Shown piece after piece: positions 46,359 to 53,178 of a DNA stretch of 64,000 nucleotides (position 1 is its first letter; each line of letters opens with the position of its first letter). Location of the stretch: positions 8,134,537-8,198,536 of the forward strand of contig OW818698.1 in the NCBI GenBank assembly GCA_942493375.1, read 5' to 3'. Position numbers and translations under genes: made by a program. The notes under the pieces were generated by a model. That model was not told the DNA's origin. It did not search any database and saw nothing but the letters and a program-made list of their open reading frames with translations. Source of the DNA: G942493375 sp942493375 (GTDB taxonomy: Bacteria > Armatimonadota > UBA5829).

Positions 46359-46739
46359 ATGGATGCTCAGTTGGCCGTATTAGCTCAAAACGCAATAGAT
46401 GCAATAAAGTCAATTCCTTTTACTATCCTCCTCGGTGCTGCAGGTTCGGCTACTTGGGATGCGAATAAGGCGATATGGGTGTGGATGAAGAGTAAACTGA
46501 CTGCGCCAATACACACTCAGATAATAGAACAGGTTGAAGCAAATCCTGATAACGAAAGCAAGTGGGGATACGTAAAACTTGCACTGGAGGAATTGTTATC
46601 TGAGAATCCCGAACTGGTTGGTGAACTTAAAGACATGGTAACAAATGCACGTGCACCACAATCGCAGGTGATAAAAAACACGGGTGAAGGTTCCAAGAAT
46701 ACCCAGATAAGTGGGGACGGTAACACCGTTATTAATTAA
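46359..46739 (+). CDS. Small helical putative effector with C-terminal amyloid-like signalling motif
   Basis: The 126-residue protein has no signal peptide. Residues 1-95 are predicted helical by eye: a hydrophobic/amphipathic stretch (SIPFTILLGAAGSATWD, IWVWMKSKL), then IEQVEANPDN and LALEELLSENPELVGELKDM. After a short linker it ends with NTQISGDGNTVIN (114-126). The same Q-I-x-G-x-x-N-T-V pattern opens the next protein. This is the layout reported for bacterial NLR-linked amyloid motifs (BASS) with Bell-domain effectors: effector motif at the C-terminus, receptor motif at the N-terminus. AGAGGTGAT precedes the ATG, and the next gene starts three bases after the stop. The inferred role is a membrane-acting cell-death effector seeded by the NLR; assignment is by pattern only. 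Confidence 0.72.
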   Translation: MDAQLAVLAQNAIDAIKSIPFTILLGAAGSATWDANKAIWVWMKSKLTAPIHTQIIEQVEANPDNESKWGYVKLALEELLSENPELVGELKDMVTNARAPQSQVIKNTGEGSKNTQISGDGNTVIN

Positions 46740-46742
46740 CAT

Positions 46743-49166
46743 ATGACAGCTAAACAAAGAGCTGAGAACATCGGCGATAATTGCATAATAGTCCAGATTG
46801 AAGGAAGCAACAATACGGTTGTCTCAAACCAGGCACACCTGTTGTTGGTTCCGTGGGAGAGACGTGTACAATCCAGTGATGATGCAATTGGGGCTCAACT
46901 ACTGACTCCTTATCGGCTGTTTACGGAACTTGTTGGACGAGATGAAGAACTGGGTGATTTGCTGAGTTGGGCAAAGTCAGAGAAACCTATCACTATTCGG
47001 TTGATGACAGGTCGTGCGGGTGCAGGAAAGACACGTATGGCTATAGAGCTGATGCGTGCTCTTTCCGAGTCAAAAGATGGGATATGGCAAACAGGTTTTG
47101 TGCGTCCGAGTGAGCTAGAGCGATTTGCCAATCAACAAAACCTTGCTAGTTGGGGCTGGCAGCACAATACACTGGTTGTCATAGATTATGCCGCAATTGC
47201 ATCTACCCATCTGCGCAAGTGGTTCCAGGAACTGGCTGACCACTCGATGTTTAAGGACCGCAAACTTCGAATACTCCTGCTGGAGCGTGCAGTTGGTGAA
47301 GGTATTGACTGGTGGGACGATCTAACAAGCATTGGTTACAAGCAGTCTTGTTCACGGCTGATGAATTATTTCGATCCTATCACGCCTATCCAATTACACC
47401 CATTAAGTAAGGTTGAAGACCGCCGCAGACTATTCAATAATATGGCACAGGAAGCAGCCAGGCATAGCGGAAAGTCTCATGTTCCCAGTCTACCAGAACC
47501 CGAACAATCACCCAGGTTCGATGAACAACTCACAAATGAGATCTGGGGTGACCCACTCTATCTTATGATGGCGGCATTGACTGCACTTGATCATGGCACG
47601 GATATTGCCGAAACGCTATCACTCTCTAGAACAGACCTTGCCCGTAGTATCGCCAAGCGCGAATGTGAGCGACTGGTTGCATTCGCCACAAATGGCCAAC
47701 CCCACAAGATAATCATCCATTTAGCTGCATATGCAACTCTTTGCCGAGGGATTGCCAAAGCAAATGTTCTGGGAATTGTTAAGGAAGAACTTGAACACCT
47801 GGGTTATGAATGGCTTGGTGGTGCTGGAGTTCTTGTTGAATTACTGAAGAGCGCGCTACCTTCACTAAATGGAGATGTGGGCTTCGTAGAGCCGGATATC
47901 GTCGGTGAAGCACTTATCCTGGGTGTTTTCGAAGAAAGTGCACTTGATGTGCTACTGCGAACCGCGGAACATGCAGCTGATACTGTTTTCGGTACCTTAA
48001 TCAGGACTGTCCAGGACTACAGCGTCGATGATCCGTCCAAACCGATCAAATGGATAGAAGAGCTTGTAGATGCGGGAATGACTGATGACCCGGGTTTATT
48101 AACAGCAATTGATTCCGCTCTACCCCTTGAGACATTGTTACTACGGCAATTGTCTGTTGACGTAAATATGAAACTTCTGAACTGCGCCAGTATATCTAGA
48201 CAACCAGCAACCAGAGCTCGTTTGCAACTCAATCTTGCAACCAGATTGAGCTATTTAGGAAAGCGAGAGGATGCATTAGATATTGCACTGGAAGCTACCA
48301 ACCTCTACAGTAAGCTTGAACATGAACATCCTGGATCATTCCTACCAGAACTAGCTACATCACTAAACAATTTGGCAACAATGTTAAGCGATATGGGAAA
48401 GCAAGAGGAAGCACTAGCGATTGCTCAAGAAACTGTAGGGTTAAGGCGCAAGCTAATACAGATACAACCCAAACTATTCTTACCATCTCTGATTATGTCA
48501 CTAAATAATTTGGCGAATAGGTTCAATGACTTAAAAAGAGGAGATGAGGCGCTAGAAAATGCTCAAGAAGCAGTAGATATACTTGATAATCTGGAACAAA
48601 CACAGCACAAGGAGTTACTACCATATATTGCAGGATCACATACTAATCTAGCAGCTACCCTTAGCATTCTAGGCAAAGACAGCGAAGCAATGAATAGCGC
48701 CGAGAAATCTGCAGGTATATATTATCAAATGATCCAGATGCAGCCTGACGCATACCTACCTTACTATGCTGCATCGCTCTGCAATATGGCAACAATGCTA
48801 GACAATCTAGATAGGAATACGGAAGCCCTGCAATCAGCCCAAAAGGCTACAGTTGTTTATAACAATCTGGCTTTTGCACTACCTGAGAAATTTCTCCCTA
48901 ATTTTGCGAGGTCACTTGCAATACAAGCAAAATGTTACTGTAAACTGGACCAAAATACTGAGGGTTTGGAGAGTATTACAGCAGCACTTCGTGCAATATT
49001 GCAACCATTACAGGATATTCCAAGTGTTCACTCGGCATTGGCAGTATTTGTTTTAGGTATTTATCTGGATATTGCAGAACATACAAACACTGAACTTGAT
49101 ACGCAATTGCTAGCACCGATAGTATCCCTGCTAAAAGGTCTTGATAAAAACAAGGACAATGAGTGA
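46743..49166 (+). CDS. NLR-like STAND NTPase with TPR repeats and N-terminal amyloid-like motif
   Basis: The 807-residue protein has three parts. Residues 11-29 carry the motif VQIEGSNNTVVSN, matching the end of the upstream small protein. Residues 60-400 are a STAND-type NTPase: FTELVGRDEEL (60-70), P-loop GRAGAGKT (90-97), Walker B LVVIDYA (144-150), RILLLER (176-182), GDPLYLMMAALT (269-280) and EPDIVGEALI (383-392). Residues about 490-755 hold about six TPR-like units of 45-48 residues (SLNNLATMLSDMGKQEEALA). In such proteins the TPRs sense a trigger, nucleotide exchange causes oligomerisation and the N-terminal segment recruits the effector. No good SD precedes the ATG, and the gene follows by three bases, so translation is probably coupled. 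The trigger is unknown; phage defence is an inference. Confidence 0.88.
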   Translation: MTAKQRAENIGDNCIIVQIEGSNNTVVSNQAHLLLVPWERRVQSSDDAIGAQLLTPYRLFTELVGRDEELGDLLSWAKSEKPITIRLMTGRAGAGKTRMAIELMRALSESKDGIWQTGFVRPSELERFANQQNLASWGWQHNTLVVIDYAAIASTHLRKWFQELADHSMFKDRKLRILLLERAVGEGIDWWDDLTSIGYKQSCSRLMNYFDPITPIQLHPLSKVEDRRRLFNNMAQEAARHSGKSHVPSLPEPEQSPRFDEQLTNEIWGDPLYLMMAALTALDHGTDIAETLSLSRTDLARSIAKRECERLVAFATNGQPHKIIIHLAAYATLCRGIAKANVLGIVKEELEHLGYEWLGGAGVLVELLKSALPSLNGDVGFVEPDIVGEALILGVFEESALDVLLRTAEHAADTVFGTLIRTVQDYSVDDPSKPIKWIEELVDAGMTDDPGLLTAIDSALPLETLLLRQLSVDVNMKLLNCASISRQPATRARLQLNLATRLSYLGKREDALDIALEATNLYSKLEHEHPGSFLPELATSLNNLATMLSDMGKQEEALAIAQETVGLRRKLIQIQPKLFLPSLIMSLNNLANRFNDLKRGDEALENAQEAVDILDNLEQTQHKELLPYIAGSHTNLAATLSILGKDSEAMNSAEKSAGIYYQMIQMQPDAYLPYYAASLCNMATMLDNLDRNTEALQSAQKATVVYNNLAFALPEKFLPNFARSLAIQAKCYCKLDQNTEGLESITAALRAILQPLQDIPSVHSALAVFVLGIYLDIAEHTNTELDTQLLAPIVSLLKGLDKNKDNE

Positions 49167-49271
49167 GGTTTGTTCTAGAGCAAATGTGTGTCATCACTCC
49201 ACGCATCATATCCACCTACCACTGCAAAGAGGAATTAGGTTATTTATTACTTAGTTGGGATCAAATCTAGA

Positions 49272-49299
49272 TCACCCGATTCAGGGATGAACCGGGTGA
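49272..49299. repeat. GNRA-capped hairpin, right copy
   Basis: TCACCCG/CGGGTGA outer stem, TTCA/TGAA inner stem with one A-C mismatch, and a GGGA tetraloop. It has the same plan as 45868-45897, with several pairs changed on both sides. Confidence 0.75.
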
Positions 49300-49316
49300 A
49301 ATGATTTGCGGATTGG

Positions 49317-49336
49317 ATTCCCGCTTTCGCGGGAAT
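49317..49336. repeat. dRS3-like 20-base palindrome ATTCCCGCTTTCGCGGGAAT
   Basis: It fits the ATTCCC-N8-GGGAAT consensus of Neisseria dRS3 elements, which exist in many bacteria as intergenic repeats and can be phage integration targets. Only one copy was seen in the window. It lies between the NLR gene end and the convergent glycosidase gene. Confidence 0.85.
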
Positions 49337-49347
49337 GACATGGGTGT

Positions 49348-51684
49348 TTACATCTTTACAGCCCTTATATCTCTCACACTTATGGTAAAGTTGTCGGTTT
49401 GGCTGTTGGCGCCTACTCGGAGTTGGACTATTTTGTTCAGGTCCAGTTTTTTGTCTGCGGGCTGGAATGGCCACATTTCTCTAAACAGGACTGTTGCCTG
49501 TTTCCATTTGTCGGATACCGGAAGGCCTCCGGAGATGTACCAGATGGCCCCATCTTCGACCAACATAGCCCTGACATCCCCTTTGTCGTTAGGACCGGTT
49601 TTGTATTCGAATTGAATTGCGTTGTAGCCGGTCAGGTCTATCTTTGCACCTGGAACGGTCTCGGGATAGGTCCAGCGGTCTACATTTGGTGGAAAGACTG
49701 AGGCAAAACGGACGCCACCGTCCGGGTCCTGATCTATTGTGATCTTTCCTCCGCCGGTTATATTCGTTCTCCACTGTTCGGGTTTGCTGTAGTCCAGTTT
49801 CATTCCCTCAAGGCGTGGGATCAAGAATGGGTCCAGACCGAATCTTACGCTTGCGCGGCTGCTGCTGAGGCCTTTGGAACGGACTACCATAGATAAAGTG
49901 AATATCTCCGGCATGCCTTTGGCCTTAACGGTCACTGGAGTGTTGAAAACACCTCCAGGTGCAACAGAACACTTGACTGACTTTGGTGTGACCTGACAAT
50001 TTTTGTCGCCTCTGAAGATGATCTCACCCTCAATTGGTTTTGTGCCGAAGTTGTATACCTGTGCGTTTATGTCTACCTGTGATCTGGGATCAACCAGATA
50101 GGCATCTTTGGTCTTGACTCCTCCGACGTAACTAACAGGCATTGTATAGACTAAGCGCGGGACTATTTGAGTCAGTCCCGGCTTTACAGCTTTAGCTAAC
50201 TTTGGAGCCGGAGTTGGTTTTGCGTATTTGACGTGCAGGTCTTTGGAGTTGATTATAAAATACGAAGCTCCGTCTGCTAGTTCAAGCTTAACCTTACCAT
50301 CCGAACTTGGGATAACTCTTCCCAGATAGTCTCTGGCGTCCTTAACTACACTCCATGAGAACGGAAGGGTCATTTCGGATGATATTTCGGAGTTCTGCCA
50401 GGCTGCCACGCATACGGTGCCATCTCCCCTGTTGAATACTAACAATCTCTGAGGAGTTTTGCCGGTATCGATTGTCCCTTTATACTTGGCCTGTCCCAGT
50501 GCATATGTAACGGTGGACATGGCTGCAAGTCCGGGATAGGGATATTTGTTGCCCGGGCCAAAAACGCCCCAGCCTCTGGCTCCCTCATGGTAAAACGGGA
50601 ACACAAAATAATAGAACCGCTCAACTCCGTTTGCTGTTCCTTGTGTGAAAGCTCGGGAGATAAAACGGGCCTGATGCTTTAGCGCACTGCCGGAGAGAAT
50701 TCCATCCAGACCTTCAGCAAATGGATCCCCGGCTTCAGTTGTCCACATAGGCAGTCTCAAACCGTGATCAGCCAGGACCTTTCTGAAATGATCAGCACGT
50801 GCATAGTAGTCCTCTGTAGCTGAATAACAGTGATAGTTCCAGACATCCATATACCATCCGGCGTCATTATCCAGCAGATCAGATTCAAAAGGGCCGGTTC
50901 CAGCCATCGAAGGGCCAAGTAAACGCAGGGAAGGGTCTACAGATTTTGCACCCAGATAGATTGCTTTCTGTAGTGCAGCACACTCAGTGGATGTGTGATA
51001 GAAGAACCCTATATCAGGTTCATTCCAAAACTCCCAGGCTAATACTTTACCCTTGAACTGAGTAGCGAAGGCTTTTCCGAACTTGTATGCAACTCTCAGA
51101 TCGTCAGGTATAGCCTTGGTTTCTGCATCTTTGCGTGCCCATGCAGGTGAATCGTGGAATATCTGGTAGACTTTGATCCCCTGTTTAGTTAATGCATCAG
51201 CACTTCTTATATATCTGCCAAAATCGTATGTGCCGTCTTTCTTAGCAACTTCACCCCATGTAAGTCTCTCACGGACCCAGGTCATTCCACTGAGCCTGAG
51301 AATATTGGCCATGTTGTTGAAGTCTTCTTCAGGTACAAGCCAGCTCATAGCATTATCGACTGCTGCTGCAGAATCACCCTTAACTCGTTTGGCAGGATCA
51401 ATTAACACCACAATTGGCAGTTTGGCATCCCCTGAAATAGCTTCATAATAGCCTGGACTCAGTTTCCCGAAATCCAACTGGCCATTGCCCTCTTTTGTAG
51501 TGATAACTTTACCGGTTTCATCCGTGAGTGACACTGTTGCCGATGAGGATGCATATATAATAACTGCTTCGCTCTCAACGAATGTGTTGGCATATTTCCC
51601 ACTGGTCAAGTCGAGTGCCGCACAAGGCATCGCGACAAGTGCCAGCAAGAAAACTGCACACATGCACCAAATAGTTCTAGTCAT
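49348..51684 (-). CDS. Secreted GH-A clan (GH39-like) glycosidase
   Basis: The ATG at 51684 has AGGAG six bases upstream, giving 778 residues; starts at 51690 and 51741 are less suitable. Signal peptide: IWCMCAVFLLALVAMPCAA. After a short beta domain, the TIM barrel covers about 115-425. The acid/base is Glu222 in WEFWNEPD and the nucleophile Glu317 in MWTTEAGD; VRERLTWGEV and YQIFHDSPAWA are typical of GH39/GH5-like barrels. The rest is beta-sandwich, with a C-terminal CBM-like jelly roll (KIDLTGYNAIQFEYKTG ... LRVGANSQTDNFTISVRDI) similar to that of the protein at 43702. The natural substrate is unknown; xylosides or galactosides are usual for the family. Confidence 0.88.
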   Translation of the reverse strand: MTRTIWCMCAVFLLALVAMPCAALDLTSGKYANTFVESEAVIIYASSSATVSLTDETGKVITTKEGNGQLDFGKLSPGYYEAISGDAKLPIVVLIDPAKRVKGDSAAAVDNAMSWLVPEEDFNNMANILRLSGMTWVRERLTWGEVAKKDGTYDFGRYIRSADALTKQGIKVYQIFHDSPAWARKDAETKAIPDDLRVAYKFGKAFATQFKGKVLAWEFWNEPDIGFFYHTSTECAALQKAIYLGAKSVDPSLRLLGPSMAGTGPFESDLLDNDAGWYMDVWNYHCYSATEDYYARADHFRKVLADHGLRLPMWTTEAGDPFAEGLDGILSGSALKHQARFISRAFTQGTANGVERFYYFVFPFYHEGARGWGVFGPGNKYPYPGLAAMSTVTYALGQAKYKGTIDTGKTPQRLLVFNRGDGTVCVAAWQNSEISSEMTLPFSWSVVKDARDYLGRVIPSSDGKVKLELADGASYFIINSKDLHVKYAKPTPAPKLAKAVKPGLTQIVPRLVYTMPVSYVGGVKTKDAYLVDPRSQVDINAQVYNFGTKPIEGEIIFRGDKNCQVTPKSVKCSVAPGGVFNTPVTVKAKGMPEIFTLSMVVRSKGLSSSRASVRFGLDPFLIPRLEGMKLDYSKPEQWRTNITGGGKITIDQDPDGGVRFASVFPPNVDRWTYPETVPGAKIDLTGYNAIQFEYKTGPNDKGDVRAMLVEDGAIWYISGGLPVSDKWKQATVLFREMWPFQPADKKLDLNKIVQLRVGANSQTDNFTISVRDIRAVKM

Positions 51685-51761
51685 AATCATCTCCTGGGGG
51701 ATAGTAATTGGTAGTATAAAAACCGACAACGCACATTTCAATCCGCTTGTAATAAATACAA

Positions 51762-51802
51762 AACGAAGTGGAGAATCAAAAAAGCAGATTCTTCACTTCG
51801 TT
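51762..51802. repeat. Inverted repeat ('GTCATTCTGA' family), likely terminator of the NMO-like gene
   Basis: Arms 51762-51777 and 51787-51802 pair over 16 bases with one mismatch; the outer flank reads TTCAGAATGACA, the reverse of the family motif. It lies 36 bases past the stop of the gene at 51838 on the minus strand. Confidence 0.75.
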
Positions 51803-51837
51803 CAGAATGACACTATTCTTATGTTTCCAAATCAGGA

Positions 51838-52920
51838 TCAGACAGGGACTTTGTCTTGCATAGCAGCTGCTGTCTCAGCGACTAATTCGTCTACAAGTTG
51901 CCTTACGGGAACGACTTTATCGATCCGGTAGGCATTGTGTCCGGCCATAATCAAGCCCCATTCAGCATCGCCCTTGTGTGCTTTTAGAAGAGCATCTGCA
52001 ATGCAGAAAGCTGCTTCTGCAGGATTGCATGTTCGCAAACAGTGGTAAGGACAGAATATAGGTAGTTTTTCACCTCTTGTAACTGCCTCAATCAACTTGT
52101 TGCGAACTCCGCGTCCGGGAAGACCAACAGGGCTCCTGATGATCATCATGTCTTCTTTTTTTGCATCTACAATTACTTGTTTGCAATTATCAGGAAGCGT
52201 ACATTCATCAGTTGCAAGGAATCTGGTGGCGATCTGAACACCTTCGACTCCGACAGCTAATAACCGTGCAATATCGTTGCCGTCGAACACGCCGCCTGCA
52301 CCAATGACAGGGATATGCTTTCCGGTCTCTGCTTCGTATTTCTTAGCTACTTCGATAACTTCCTGGCAAACTCTCTCAAGGGTTCTTTCATCCCAATCAG
52401 GTACTTCATCAAGACTAAAGCCCAGATGTCCTCCAGCAAGAGCGCCTTCTACAACAATTGCATCGGGAAGGACTTTATCTCTGCTTAACCATCTCTTGCA
52501 GATGATGTCAGCAGTTCTGGCAGAAGAAACGATGGGGATCAGGGCTACACCGCTGTCTTTTGCAAGGGCGGGCAGACCAAGGGGAAGTCCGGCTCCAGAG
52601 ATGATGTAATCAACTTTTTCGTGAATGGCAGTCTTGACGAGTTCATCATAATTGGTCAAAGCGACCATTATGTTGACACCAATGACTCCATTAGAGAGTT
52701 CACGGGCCATTCTAATCTCGTCGACAAGTCCGGCGTTGCTCTCTTCTACATAAACAGGGCCTCTGCATTCGTGGCGTATGAGTCCCACACTGGCTATGGT
52801 CCCAGCCATGCCACAGTTCGCTACAGCTGCAACAAGGGGATGGTCGGTACTTCTTACACCCATACCACCCAGAATGAATGGCGGGTCTATAGTCAAGTGA
52901 CCTATTTTTAGGGCAGGCAA
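51838..52920 (-). CDS. Nitronate monooxygenase / FabK-like flavoprotein
   Basis: The 360-residue FMN-dependent TIM barrel begins with IGHLTIDPPFILGGMGVRS, the NMO opening motif. Further family marks are GVNIMVALTNYDELVKTAIHEKVDYIISGAGLP (in pieces GVNIMVA, ISGAGLP), EGALAGGHLG with the likely catalytic His region, and IPVIGAGGVFDGNDIARLLAVGVEGVQIATRF for phosphate binding. A C-terminal Cys cluster (CPYHCLRTC) is common in this subgroup and may bind a metal or FeS centre. The start is uncertain: TTG at 52920 has no near SD, while GGAGAG lies further up and would suit an ATT at about 52929. It stands alone. Substrate unknown: nitronate oxidation or enoyl reduction. Confidence 0.88.
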   Translation of the reverse strand: MPALKIGHLTIDPPFILGGMGVRSTDHPLVAAVANCGMAGTIASVGLIRHECRGPVYVEESNAGLVDEIRMARELSNGVIGVNIMVALTNYDELVKTAIHEKVDYIISGAGLPLGLPALAKDSGVALIPIVSSARTADIICKRWLSRDKVLPDAIVVEGALAGGHLGFSLDEVPDWDERTLERVCQEVIEVAKKYEAETGKHIPVIGAGGVFDGNDIARLLAVGVEGVQIATRFLATDECTLPDNCKQVIVDAKKEDMMIIRSPVGLPGRGVRNKLIEAVTRGEKLPIFCPYHCLRTCNPAEAAFCIADALLKAHKGDAEWGLIMAGHNAYRIDKVVPVRQLVDELVAETAAAMQDKVPV

Positions 52921-53178
52921 TACACTAATGGTTTTCTCTCCAAATACGGCAAATAGTGCGCTAAAACCTCAGGGATCGGTGTACTATCTGCTCTTACATA
53001 AGCAATCTGAAACAGCATCTAACTGCCCACAGACATGGTACAGTAAATTCTGATACGTCTCTATACATATATTATAGCACTTGCAGTAAATGTGCTCAAA
53101 CCAATTTTTAATTTGGAACCCATACAAGCGAACATTTTCAGCACATTTGTTCAAACACTCCCGATACAGAGACTATTA

